DNA of 64,000 bases. It comes from Molanna angustata (lineage: Eukaryota > Arthropoda > Insecta > Trichoptera > Molannidae). A program made the translations under genes and the position numbers. Below the pieces are notes generated by a model. It had not been told where the DNA came from, did no database searches, and worked only from the letters and a program-made list of their open reading frames with translations. Shown one piece after another: positions 35,628-46,119 of the stretch. The stretch is taken from assembly GCA_963576475.1 (NCBI GenBank), contig OY754984.1, forward strand, positions 17,374,775 through 17,438,774, in the 5' to 3' direction. The stretch's first letter is position 1. Each line of letters opens with the position of its first letter.

Positions 35628-35840
35628 ATGATTCTTTTTAAAATTATACACTCGAAAATTGACATTAATTTCCATGCGCCTTTGCGAAATGGCAGATCGA
35701 ACAACTTGTTTTACGTTCTTCGAAGCAACACCAATTCAAATCAAAACGAATTTATCAAAAGAGCATGTAATTTCTATAATGTCAACCTATCGGGCAATAT
35801 ACCACATTCTGATATATTCACTGTTACAAAAACTCTTTAA
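35628..35840 (+). pseudogene. LINE C-terminal fragment (Jockey/CR1 style)
   Basis: The 70-aa frame MILFKIIHSKIDINFHAPLR ... NEFIKRACNFYN has the LYKI.N..ID.......R.......R.N........C..FN pattern found downstream of RT in Jockey/CR1-type polymerases. A related sequence in the nested LINE at 59160-59440 reads LLHKILNNAIDSPELVNLVG. Confidence 0.6.
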
Positions 35841-36050
35841 GAGGTGGACTGCTGCCAACGTACCTATTTTTTCAATTTGAATTTGCATCATTACTATAAA
35901 ACGAAACATTTTGAAAAAATAACCTAGTTAGTTTGGATATTAATAAAGAAAAATATACCTTAAGTTTTTAGTTATATTCTGTAAAAATCGGGGTATGCCA
36001 TTATTTTTCTACAAGAATTTATACAAAACATTATAAAAAGTAAAGATAAT

Positions 36051-36673
36051 CCATTTTTGAATTATTAATTAGCTATAAACCACTTGTTTTTTGAGTCACT
36101 TCGCGACATGTTTCGGAAGCGCTGTCCTTCCATCGACCGGCGTGTCGAGACTAACATGTTGAATTTGTGTGAATCTGTCTGTGAAGCGAGGGGGGTGGCG
36201 GTTGAGGGTTGGTTGGGTTAGTGGGGGGAGGGGAGAATTGTGAAGTGTTTTTGTTTTTGATGGGAAATATATTAAGTATTGGAGAGGTGTTATGAAAGGT
36301 ATGGTTATTTATAAGTTTTATACCGGAATTTATGTGTTTATGTATTTCGAGCGTTTCGTAGTTGTTAAGTCGGTATCCTTTATTCTGTGTTTCATGTAAT
36401 AGTTTTAGTTTGTGGTTATTGAAAGAGTGATTAGTTTGGATAATGTGGTTAGCAAATTCTGAGAAATTATTGTTGTTTAAGCATCTTCTGTGTTCGTTAA
36501 TTCTTATATTTAGGTTACGTGATGTCTGTCCTATGTAGTGTTCATTACAGTCACCACATGTTATTCTATAAACTCCACTTTTTTCTTTGTAATTTCTTTT
36601 AGTTTTAGAATTTAATAATGATCTACTGATGTTGTTGTTGGTGTAAAATGCAGCTTTGATACTAGTTGGCAGT
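36051..36673 (-). mobile_element. Penelope-like element 3' end, left arm of palindrome
   Basis: 623 bp whose reverse complement equals 36747-37369 at every stretch I compared. It carries the GIY-YIG endonuclease reading frame and the downstream hammerhead-like region (36095-36151). 5'-truncated: no RT domain. Confidence 0.88.
36095..36151 (-). ncRNA. Degenerate hammerhead-like ribozyme motif, left arm
   Basis: Exact inverted copy of 37269-37325. Confidence 0.45.
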
Positions 36674-36717
36674 GTATTTTTTTTTACAGAACAAAAATGG
36701 AGAAAAATCCTATACAC
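36151..36717 (-). CDS. Penelope-like GIY-YIG endonuclease, left copy (RT missing)
   Basis: 188-aa frame. From LPTSIKAAF onward it is identical to the plus-strand copy. The GIY-YIG nuclease is represented by SGVYRITC, CGDCNEHYIGQTSRNLNIR and INEHRR, with YETLEIHKHI supplying the later acidic residue. CGDC and the following His residues fit the zinc-finger-like insertion of Penelope endonucleases. The C-terminus is Pro/Asn rich. The first 15 residues come from the spacer between the arms, so the start is accidental. Without RT it is only a 3' fragment. Confidence 0.85.
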   Translation of the reverse strand: MYRIFLHFCSVKKNTLPTSIKAAFYTNNNISRSLLNSKTKRNYKEKSGVYRITCGDCNEHYIGQTSRNLNIRINEHRRCLNNNNFSEFANHIIQTNHSFNNHKLKLLHETQNKGYRLNNYETLEIHKHINSGIKLINNHTFHNTSPILNIFPIKNKNTSQFSPPPTNPTNPQPPPPSLHRQIHTNSTC

Positions 36718-37269
36718 AGGACCTATTTCTATAAAAAAAAAAATAAACTGCCAACTAGTATCAAAGCTGCATTTTACACCAACAACAACATCAGTAGATC
36801 ATTATTAAATTCTAAAACTAAAAGAAATTACAAAGAAAAAAGTGGAGTTTATAGAATAACATGTGGTGACTGTAATGAACACTACATAGGACAGACATCA
36901 CGTAACCTAAATATAAGAATTAACGAACACAGAAGATGCTTAAACAACAATAATTTCTCAGAATTTGCTAACCACATTATCCAAACTAATCACTCTTTCA
37001 ATAACCACAAACTAAAACTATTACATGAAACACAGAATAAAGGATACCGACTTAACAACTACGAAACGCTCGAAATACATAAACACATAAATTCCGGTAT
37101 AAAACTTATAAATAACCATACCTTTCATAACACCTCTCCAATACTTAATATATTTCCCATCAAAAACAAAAACACTTCACAATTCTCCCCTCCCCCCACT
37201 AACCCAACCAACCCTCAACCGCCACCCCCCTCGCTTCACAGACAGATTCACACAAATTCAACATGTTAG
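36697..37269 (+). CDS. Penelope-like GIY-YIG endonuclease, right copy (RT missing)
   Basis: 190-aa frame with GVY at 50-52, CGDC at 56-59, YIG at 63-65, conserved Arg in TSRNLNIR, H78 in NEHRR and ETLEI near 127. In full elements this domain nicks DNA for target-primed reverse transcription by the upstream RT. Here translation would begin in the spacer. The TAG stop (37267-37269) is followed immediately by the hammerhead-like fold. The frame is open, with no disabling change in the part that remains. Confidence 0.85.
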   Translation: MEKNPIHRTYFYKKKNKLPTSIKAAFYTNNNISRSLLNSKTKRNYKEKSGVYRITCGDCNEHYIGQTSRNLNIRINEHRRCLNNNNFSEFANHIIQTNHSFNNHKLKLLHETQNKGYRLNNYETLEIHKHINSGIKLINNHTFHNTSPILNIFPIKNKNTSQFSPPPTNPTNPQPPPPSLHRQIHTNSTC

Positions 37270-37369
37270 TCTCGACACGCCGGTCGATGGAAGGACAGCG
37301 CTTCCGAAACATGTCGCGAAGTGACTCAAAAAACAAGTGGTTTATAGCTAATTAATAATTCAAAAATGG
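36747..37369 (+). mobile_element. Penelope-like element 3' end, right arm of palindrome
   Basis: Equal in length to the left arm (623 bp), with no indel between them. A 73-bp spacer (36674-36746) separates the arms. Confidence 0.88.
37269..37325 (+). ncRNA. Degenerate hammerhead-like ribozyme motif, right arm
   Basis: Order seen: GTC...CGC (possible stem I 5' side), CGGTCGAT where CUGANGA is expected, stem II GGAAG/CTTCC, then GAAAC, ATGTC (short stem III and the GUC cleavage triplet) and GCG...GAC closing stem I. Stem II, GAAA and GUC fit; the CUGANGA box has two substitutions and one extra base, so activity is doubtful. Penelope-like elements are known to carry hammerheads in their repeats. 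Confidence 0.45.
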
Positions 37370-37699
37370 TTTATATTAACTACCACAAAATATCCGCCGA
37401 ATCATTAAATGATAGTAAAGATAATGTTTTCTTTACTAATACCCAAACTTTCTAAATTATTTTATTCAAAAGGATTTGATAAGAAATAATGATGGTATAT
37501 CAAATTGAATAATAGGTACGTAAGCAGTCCCCTCCTTAATTATGTAGATGCATAGCGCCGTGAACTTTTTAATTTTTGTACCTATTTTTTTCAATCCTTC
37601 TCCCATTCTTTTTCCTTTTTGTTTTCCTCTTCACTTTATTTCCCGTCACCGGTAAATTTGCAATAATTTTTTAATAACATTTTAATTAATCTAATAATA

Positions 37700-38425
37700 T
37701 TTAATAACATGAGGATAAATAGTAACATGAGGATAAATAAGGGCAAAACAAAATGCATGGTTGCTGGAAAGGAGGGATGCACCGAAAATATTGCTCTGGG
37801 TGGCATCGAAATTAAGCAGAAGAAAGAAGTTTATATATTTGGGAAGCAGAATATCTCAAGACGGACGTTCAACAGTAGACATCAAAAGCAGAATCCACCA
37901 AGCAAGAGTCGCCTTCAATAAAAGATCAACTATTTTTGAATCCCCTAACATTTCCATCAAAATTAGGAAAAATTTGATCAAGACTCTTGTCTGGAGTGTA
38001 CTGCTATATGGCTGTGAAACATGGACCATCAGCCAACGCGAAACGGGACGTCTGTCTGCGTTTGAAATGTGGTGCTACAGACGCATGGCTAAAGTTCACT
38101 GGTCAGAACACATCAGCAACGACGAGGTACTAAGTAGGGTTGGAGAGACAAGGCAAATTATGAATAGAATTGCCCAACAGAGAACAACTTGGATAGGCCA
38201 CAACATCCGGCACCCAGGTCTGCTTTTTACCATCGTCGAAGGAATGATTGATGGGGGTAACTGTATAGAGGTCGCCCCAGAAACAACTATATAGACCAGA
38301 TAATCGGTGACGTGCGCTGTAGCAGCTACAAAGATATGAAGAGACTGGCGGACGATAGAGTTAAGTGGAAAGATCGAGTGTTTGGTGCAGACCAATCATA
38401 GGATTGTGACACAGAAGAAGAAGAA
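37700..38425 (+). pseudogene. RTE-like LINE polymerase C-terminal third, frameshifted
   Basis: NKGKTKCMVAGKE begins in one frame; FIYLGSRISQDGRSTVDIKS and RIHQARVAFNKRS continue in another, followed by SVLLYGCETWTISQRETGRL, SAFEMWCYRRMAKVHWSEHI and the WIGHNIRHPG equivalent of RW.GHV.R. After a second frame change comes IIGDVRCSSYKDMKRLADDR and VKWKDRVFGADQS, then a (GAA)n tail at 38411-38425. These are the standard parts of an RTE-like polymerase after the YADD box. At least two frame breaks show it is dead. Confidence 0.85.
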
Positions 38426-38829
38426 TAATATTCTTATTTATTTTGATTACATTCTTACTTATTTAACGTTGTGATGTGTGTGCTTGTATATTATGATAGT
38501 CATATGTGGAAAAATGTAATTGGTTTGTTTTTTATTTATTTTATATTGTATTCCATTTGTATATTTTCAAAGACTGTATTTGTCCCCTAAATAAATAAAT
38601 ACATACCTATATGATGATGTATAAAGCAATGTCGGTATTGTAATTTAATCACTACTAAAATAGGAAAGCCATGTCATGATGGCTACTTTATACATTAATA
38701 TAAAACATTAAAAACATTAATTTAAAATCAACATAATACAAACGAAAATACAACATAAATAAAGTATACATACATGAATATAAAAAAAAGTAAATTACAT
38801 TTTTCCGTAGGTAATATAAATTTCAATAT
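38426..38829. other. AT-rich, nothing recognised
   Basis: Runs of AAAT/ATAC only. Confidence 0.4.
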
Positions 38830-39010
38830 TCCCTTCGTCACGTGCCAGCTTAACAATAAACTCATGTTCGCAAGAAAAGTGTATATATGTTCATGTTCAT
38901 AAGTTGCGAAATAATATCTATCTTAAACCTGTTTCTGTGTTTAATAACTTTGAGATCCACCGGAAGCCGATTAAATGCCGTCGGTTCTCTAAAAGTAAAT
39001 TGATGCTGTA
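38830..39010 (-). pseudogene. Possible LINE C-terminal scrap
   Basis: The minus strand reads QHQFTFREPTAFNRLPVDLK VIKHRNRFK, which has the look of the (A/L)(W/F)N.LP..(L/I)K..... FK ending of CR1/Jockey-type polymerases. It is short, and I am not sure. Confidence 0.35.
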
Positions 39011-39130
39011 AAAATCAAATGAAAATATATAAAAAATGAAGAACACATATTTTACGTGATTTATTTATTTTATGAAAATATCAAACATTCTTAAATATAC
39101 ATATATTTTAAGATTTTATCAAGTCATTAT

Positions 39131-40073
39131 GGCCCGAGATTTCAGTTGGCCCTTAAATCGTTGGATTTGGTAATCCAAGTTAAAAGTTTAGGGAAGATTA
39201 AATTTCATTCGCGTATTTCAGTGCAAAATGAAACGTCAGTTACGTAATCTTCAACTATAGATATATTTTACGTTTTTCTATGGTTATTGTCTATAACGCA
39301 TCTGTCAAAATTGTAATAACCTTAAATGATACGTGACGCGAAGCTGTGACTATATATTATTTTATTATTATAACAACGCATTATTTTATTTGTTTCATTA
39401 CACAGCATGTTACTTTTTCAATTTTTTATACCGATCGATGTTTTTTTTAATTAAAATCAAACATTGTAGTGAAAAAATGTCATTGAATATGTATTACGTA
39501 CGTAGTACTTCAATGCAAAATGTATGTACATTTTACAGATGGATATGGAACTAAGTGATAATGGTAAAATAGTGTCTTATGTAGAAAATTTAAGAATACA
39601 CATTATATATATAGAAACAGGATGGATCAATTTAAAAAGTGGGATGAAAAAACATCGCAAAAATAAAGTTGCGTGCCTGACGTTTCATTATGGCTGACAG
39701 TTTATTTCGTTTGTTGTCAGGCAATACATTATAATTATGTAAAAAAGAAAATAAATATTAAATACATGAACCACTTCTATATCAAGTCTTTTATTTTAAC
39801 AACAAAAATAAATCATGATTATAATTATTATGCATAGTTATTTGTAGTATAAAATGAAATGAAACATTAAAGCGTGCGGCGATTAGTACGCCACCTGGCG
39901 AAAAAGACTAGAAACAATACTTAACTCAAGATTAAGACACGCAATCCGCCAGAAACGTTGAGTTAAATATTTGTCGTTTAGTGACGTATTTAAGGGAAGA
40001 TTAGGTACTGAAATACGCAATATTTTTGTTAAACTTGAGTTAAACTCCTAAGGGCCGACTGAAATACTGGGCC
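39131..40073 (+). mobile_element. ~943-bp DNA transposon family, copy C (TSD TAT)
   Basis: Same orientation as copy A and nearly identical to it. Starts GGCCCGAGATTTCAGTTGGC, ends GCCGACTGAAATACTGGGCC, flanked by TAT on both sides. Confidence 0.88.
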
Positions 40074-40152
40074 TATAATTGTTTAACAGAGTAGGTACTA
40101 CTTTGATGTCATCAATAGGTATTTTTTTTTAGTGTCGTGAAGTTATACCAGA

Positions 40153-41112
40153 TACCATGTTAATAAACACACGGCGTAGTTGCTACACCCCTGATACCTG
40201 CGTATTGTGCATACCGCCATTATTCTCTTCGTTGACATTATTATGCTGTTGGCATAGAATTATAAGGTACAGAAGCCGCGTGTTGTACAAATTTCGAATT
40301 CAAATGTATGACAAGTTTTTTTTACATGTGTGTGTGAGGCGGTAGATCGGTAGGTGGACGTATTATGTAGGTGTGCGTATCCGTAGGTGAACGTATACGG
40401 CCGGGCGAGTGAAACTCAGACCATTGTTCTTAGTTTTTGTTGCCATAATTTCACTGCGCTGACTAGGTATCTGTATCATATATTATCTAAGGCTGTAGGG
40501 TAAAGAATATAAATAAACGAGTGAGTTGTGGCCAATGCTTAACTCCTCACTAACAAGTCATTCTATAAAGTATTAAAATTTTGTATGGAAAATATTCAGC
40601 ATTTTCATGAAATGAGTTTGTTAAATCATTTTTTTCATTCTAATATTTTATTACGAAAAATTGATAATTCTTCAATGGCATTTTATGTAAGTGATGTGCC
40701 ATTTTACCAATTTGAAAATAAAATTTTCAAATTTTAAGTTTCCTGAGCTTGGTATCACTTTGAAATATTTGACAGTTAAAAAAATTGAGAAGCACTATTC
40801 AGATATCGTTCAAAATCTAATGGGGTCTAAGTGAGTATCCGATATACAAATTTGCAAAATTTGAAAAGAATCGAATGAGTACCTACATTAGTAGGTATAT
40901 AATCGATAAAGTAAAATGAACACGCCGTACATAGCACACAGCACGCAGCACACAGTAATGAAATTTTCAGAATACAATCTCAACATGATACTAGTTGATA
41001 ATCTACAATAAAAAAATAGCCTTAAAAATTTCGAAATCATGATACTAGTTGAGAATCTGCAATAAAAAAATAGCCTTCAACTCCTCACTTGTGTTAGTGA
41101 GGAGTAAAAAAG
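40153..41112. mobile_element. Long inverted-repeat element, left arm
   Basis: ACCATGTTAATAAACACACG at 40153 is mirrored at the right outer end (42934). The arm runs to GTTAGTGAGGAGTAAAAAAG, mirrored near 41999. Arms are about 950 bp and clearly diverged from each other (for example a local duplication of GATACTAGTTGA.AATCT at 40986-41070), so they are not as young as the Penelope palindrome. Confidence 0.8.
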
Positions 41113-41305
41113 CAAGTGATAAAAAAACAATAATTAAAGAAAAACAACAAAGAAAAAGAACAGAATGAGGAAAAGGAGAGATCATTAATGTGAAAGAAGG
41201 ATATTATTGAAAAATATCTTTATCTGTTTTCGATAGGTTTCTAAGACGTCGTAGAAAAAGTCTGAGTTTAATTTATTATAACAACTCACATTTGGACCCC
41301 ATGTG

Positions 41306-41512
41306 TTACATGCGACTATTAATGATACTTTTAATAGCGCCGTATAATGATTCAAGATCATTCCCAGTGCACTGAATGGTCAGTCTTGTGTTGATGCTCC
41401 ACGTACATAATAAAGCTGTTTTCAGTGCTTTAGTGAAAGTGCTCTTGTCCAAGCAGTGCGGGATATGGAGTCGAACCCCATAATATCTTTTCAATTCCAC
41501 ATTCACACTCAT
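41306..41512 (-). other. Unidentified 68-aa frame in the inverted-repeat spacer
   Basis: The peptide (for example HIPHCLDKSTFTKALKTALL) has a protein-like composition but no family I can name. A second minus-strand frame of 81 aa lies at 41586-41831. Both sit in the 886-bp spacer between the arms and might be remnants of the element's own gene or of an interrupted sequence. Confidence 0.2.
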
Positions 41513-41998
41513 GTTGCTTATATTGTTACCTTGTATGTTGTATGTGTTAAATTGATTAAGGGCCAGGTAGGTCTACACACACCAATTATACCAATTTGAA
41601 AGTTTCACACGTTTGCAACTTTACTGTGAAAGTAATTTTTGCCTCGTTTCGTATTTCAGACACGCCTGCTTTTGACATGGAGTTGCGAATTAAGTATATC
41701 ATATTATTATTTGATATTAAAATTACATTAGGGCATGTCCGTCGCTTATAATTTTCACTCACTGGAAACTCCCTATGCAGGTACATACATATTTTAATAC
41801 GGTTCTGTTTTATAAATTTTCGCACAGACACAGGTCAAAGCAAATTATACAATTCAATTTAATTTTGATGTGATGTGGATGTGTCATTATGCATACTCGG
41901 ATTTACGAATGATTTCCTAAAAATGAAAAAAGTTTTATGATAATTTAAATATCTCAGTAGAGATGAAACGGGGGTATATAGGTATATATAGGTATTTT

Positions 41999-42934
41999 TA
42001 CTCCTCACTAACCCAAGGGGATATAGTGGGGAGTTATGATTTCACAATTTTTAAGGCTATTTTTTTTAATGTAGATTATCAACTAGCATCTTTTGAGATT
42101 GTATTCTGAAAGTTTCATCACAATGTATGTGTGTGTGTGCTATGTGCTGCGTGCTGTGTGCTATGTACGGCGTGTTTATTTTACTTTATCGATTATAGAC
42201 TAAAGTACTCTATCAATTCTTTTCAAATTTTGCAAATATGTATATCTAATACTCGCTTGGACCGCATTAGATTTTGCACGATATATGAACAGTGCTTCTC
42301 ATTTTTATAACTGTCAAATATTTCAAAGTGATTCCAAACCCAGGAAACTAAAAATTTGAAATTTTTAGTTTCAAATTGGTAAAATGGCACATCACTTTCA
42401 TAAAATGGCATTGAAGAGTTATCAAGTTTTCATAATAAAATATTTAAATAAAAAATAATCTAACAAACTAATTTCACGAAAATGCTGAAAATTTTCCATA
42501 CAAAATTTGAATACTTTATAGAATAACTTGTTAGTGAGGAGTTAAGCATTGGCCACAACCCACTCGTTTATTTATATTCTTTAACCTACAGCCTTAGATA
42601 ATACATATATGATTCAGATACCTAGTCAGCGCAATGAAAGTATGACAACAAAAACTAAGAACAATGTTCTGAGTTTCACTCGCCCGGCCGTATACGTTCT
42701 CCTACCGATACGCACACCTACATAAAACGTCCACCTACCGATCTACCGCCTCACACACACATGTAAAAAAAACTTGTCATACATTTGAATTCGAAATTTG
42801 TACAACACGCGGCTTCTGTACTTTATAATTCTATGCCTACAGCATAATAATGTCAACGAAGAGAATAATGGCGGTATGCACAATACGCAGGTATCAGGGG
42901 TGTAGCAACTACGCCGTGTGTTTATTAACATGGT
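41999..42934. mobile_element. Long inverted-repeat element, right arm
   Basis: Inverted relative of 40153-41112, starting ACTCCTCACTAACCCAAGGG and ending CACCATGTTAATAAACACAC when read in reverse. A partial third copy of the arm occurs at 53740-54430, so this is a repeat family rather than a local inversion. Confidence 0.8.
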
Positions 42935-43200
42935 GTGGGGCCTAAAAGGACCACAGCCAGCGACTGCGCAGCTGTTGTGCGCATCGCATTTTGCGCAGGC
43001 GCAGATCACCCGTGCGAGCTGTCGACCTGTACCCACAGGCAGAAAACATTCGTGTTGAAACTTCCTCTACACCGAGTCGTTTTGTACGGACCACGCTGCA
43101 GTACTTCGCTTCGCTATTTTTTCGCTTTATGTAGGTATAAGTCGATTCTCGAAAATATACAAAATACGTCATAACATGCCCGAAATAAGTTATAGTTTAT
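42935..43200. other. GC-rich flank, nothing identified
   Basis: GTGGGGCCTAAAAGGACCAC and GCGCAGGCGCAGATCACCCG stand out against the AT-rich surroundings. The overlapping small frames on both strands are not conserved-looking. Confidence 0.35.
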
Positions 43201-43209
43201 TTAATTTAT

Positions 43210-43575
43210 CTTGACTTTTTTACTCGATTTACATGAAAATATATATACCCAGTAAGTACATAATAGTATGATGTATATAATATCTTCACTGACAATTAAT
43301 GAGAATAATATATAATGAGCATGTAAATAGTTTGATACATGTAAATATTTTTTACCTTTATATCTACTCGACTCACATAATAATAGTTTGTTAATATATC
43401 GTGACAATTCACTCGACTGACATGAGAATGCACATAACTACCTACTTACATGTATTGATAGTTAGATTTCTATATCTTTACTCAACATAAATGAGAAAAT
43501 TCATAGTAATAGTTTGAGGTGTTATATGTATCTTCACTCGACTTACACGAGAATATACACAGTAATAGTATGACA
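43210..43575. repeat. Degenerate tandem repeat, ~6 units of 45-80 bp
   Basis: The core CACTCGACTTACATGAGAAT recurs near 43222, 43286, 43366, 43411, 43481 and 43533 with substitutions and variable spacing, each followed by a CATAATAGTTTGA-like word. Old and decayed. Confidence 0.65.
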
Positions 43576-43857
43576 GACCGAAAACTTAAAATATCAACGC
43601 GGTTGGAAGCCTCCTAAAATATTGACTAAATTCTTACATAAACTCTTAAGATAATATTATATTATAACGTTAATTAAATGTAAACTGAATTTGCTCCTTC
43701 TACAGCGAGACAAAGATAGACCTTTCTGATTTTCAACGCGCCGAGAAAATCCAATGATTTGATCTCGTTATAATTACTCGAAAGGAGAAAGCTATTTTAA
43801 CAAACACTTTGATGAATTTGTTCCATGACAATGTTCTAACAACCGTTTATTGATGAA

Positions 43858-44440
43858 TTGAAGTATACAAACATACATACATACATACATCACGCCGTAT
43901 CCCTACTTGGGGTAGGCAGAGAGGACCGAACGCCAGACACCTCTATCTTGACATACATGTTTTGCCTCATTTACATCCATACATCACGTCATACATGGTC
44001 TCCTATTATTCTGACTTCGTATATTACCATCTTTCAATATCTCATTTATATGAACATGCCAACTCTTTTTCGGGCGGCCACAACCTCTCATTCAACTCAT
44101 TTCAGCCTTGTATACCAACTTTCTTTGTCAGGCGCTCATCGTTCATTCTCTCCACATGTCCGAACCATCGTAGTGTATTTACTTTCATTACACTCACAAT
44201 ATCTCTTTCAATCTTGCATTCTTGTCTGATGTCCGCATTCTTTATGCTATCATAGATCGTTCTACCACACATTCGTCTGAGGGACCTCATTTCCACAGCG
44301 TTAATATTACTTGCATGCGTCTTCTGCCATGTCCATGTCTCACTCGCATATATTAATGTTGGTACTGGCCTTGAGATACTTAGTTTTACTTGAAGGATAC
44401 TTAGTTTTATACAAACCACCACGCAGTATCCCTTTTTGGA
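43858..44440 (-). pseudogene. RTE-like LINE polymerase tail with (CATA)n end
   Basis: The minus strand gives TLIYASETWTWQKTHASNIN, AVEMRSLRRMCGRTIYDSIK, NADIRQECKIERDIVSVMKV and LRWFGHVERMNDERLTKKVG, matching the ETW.......... EM..LRR..G and RW.GH(V)ERM region of RTE-like polymerases. It breaks before the RT core. The 3' end reads GGGATACGGCGTGATG and then a TATG/CATA microsatellite at 43868-43893. Confidence 0.8.
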
Positions 44441-45072
44441 GTTTCAAAGGGAAAAGTTTTTGAAGATGAAATGTGCATCATCGTAATCAAAATAATTAAA
44501 GAAAAAAATAACATATTTTTTTTTTTTTTTTGTTTAACATAATAATTTTATAATACAAATCAATATATAAATTCACTAGTAATAATATTTTTACATATTT
44601 TTCCCTGCAGTACCTCATCAAAAAGATTACAATCTTGTGCTCGATGAGGGAAGCACTTATAAAAAAAAAATAAAAAATATCAATACAAAGCAAAGTCAAC
44701 ATAAAAGTAAAAGTAATTAAATCAAATCATACATGAACAAAAAAAAATCAAATCAACATTAAAAAAGGTTGAAAATAAATGAAAAAGAAGAATATTCAAA
44801 TGAGAAAACATATCAGAATACATATTCAAACCAAAAAAAAAAGAAAAACATGAAAATAATTGAAAAATGAGTATTATAGAATTAAGTAATATCATTCAAA
44901 GATTTTAATAATATATATATATTTTTTTTAGTTCATCCATTATTTTACAACTTTTGAGGAATGAAATAATCATAATAATATAACAATACTTTTACTATTA
45001 AAAGTAATATTTTTTGTAAAATGTGGTTAGAAACAGATTGGACAATATGCAAAGTTTTAAGGGTTTTCTTAC
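44441..45072. other. AT-rich, low complexity
   Basis: Long A and T runs (44516-44533, 44661-44672). No gene is recognised. Confidence 0.5.
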
Positions 45073-45273
45073 TTCTCTCTGTGGCGTGGTTCTTCTTGTC
45101 ACTGCTTCAACAATTGATTCATCGTAATTGTCTCTACTATGTACGTGCAAATGCCCCGAAGGTATTAAAACTTTTATACTACTAGTTACACGTAACACAT
45201 GAGCTCCAACTGTCGATAGCGATAGTATGTATAGTTGAAAGATAAGTACCAAACTATAAACCCATAAATACAA
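45073..45273 (-). other. Candidate first coding exon with signal peptide
   Basis: A minus-strand frame of 67 codons starts at an ATG preceded in frame by TAA and ends at GAA followed by the donor GTAAGA. Residues 1-24 form a hydrophobic signal-peptide-like stretch (YLWVYSLVLIFQLYILSLS ending TVGA), followed by a hydrophilic segment (SRDNYDESIVEAVTRRTTPQ). The 91-aa frame running past the donor loses this character. It could be the 5' exon of a secreted host protein. No homologue is recognised. Confidence 0.35.
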
Positions 45274-45649
45274 ATTATTTAATATTTTAAGATATTTGGT
45301 TTTCTATACAACACATCATGTACCTACATAGGTTTGTATGCCAAGATAGGATAGTATGGAGGTCAGTCCTTTGATCCTACCCAGAATATAAAACAGCACG
45401 ATGGTATGTATGTATGTATGTTTGGAGATTAGTACCAAACTATTAAGTCTTCTTATATATTGTGTGTAGGCGATGCCATACAAATTGTATGAAACAATGT
45501 CGTCCCTAATTTTAATTTTTATAAAAATGTTAAAAAAATTGAGATGTGCTAATACAATGTTTATAGTTTTTATAGAAAATTATATTATCTAGTTGGGGTG
45601 TTTCGGCTTTTTTCGATATTTTTAAAAAAAATCGAAATTTATTAGGCAG

Positions 45650-45705
45650 TTAAACTCATAAATTTATCAAAAAAAATTTTTTTTTTGATAAATTTATGAG
45701 TTTAA
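45650..45705. repeat. Perfect AT-rich hairpin
   Basis: TTAAACTCATAAATTTATCA and an A-run pair with the downstream T-run and TGATAAATTTATGAGTTTAA. Stem about 27 bp with almost no loop. Confidence 0.85.
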
Positions 45706-45864
45706 TAAAAAATGTTTGAGAAACCCTGGAATTAAAAAAAAACCAATTTGAGATTTTGTATTTGTCTATGTTTATACCAATTTTCAGATTTCTAGCTTTC
45801 ATGGTTTCTGAGATATATGGAGAAATAAACTGAAAGGATCAAAAGTTATAAGGGGGGACGGACA

Positions 45865-45926
45865 CACACACACACCACACACACCCACACACACACACAG
45901 ACACACACACACACACACACACACAA
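45865..45926. repeat. (CA)n microsatellite
   Basis: CA/CCA-interrupted dinucleotide run. Confidence 0.95.
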
Positions 45927-46077
45927 AACTCACATTAAATGTTCTACTCTGAATTCTGAGTAAATCCATGTAAGGGAACATATATGCTGCGAGGCCTCTA
46001 GTCGGTGTTATTAGCATGCAAAAAGTCCACTACGCCATACAAAATTTTCCTTCGTACACGCATCTAGGCTTAATAAT

Positions 46078-46119
46078 GTCGATTCATTCAGAGAATTGAA
46101 TTCTCATGAACGAATCGAC
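46078..46119. repeat. Short palindrome, 42 bp
   Basis: GTCGATTCATTCAGAGAATT pairs with GAATTCTCATGAACGAATCG plus AC with two or three mismatches and no loop. It is centred on AATTGAATT. Confidence 0.65.
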
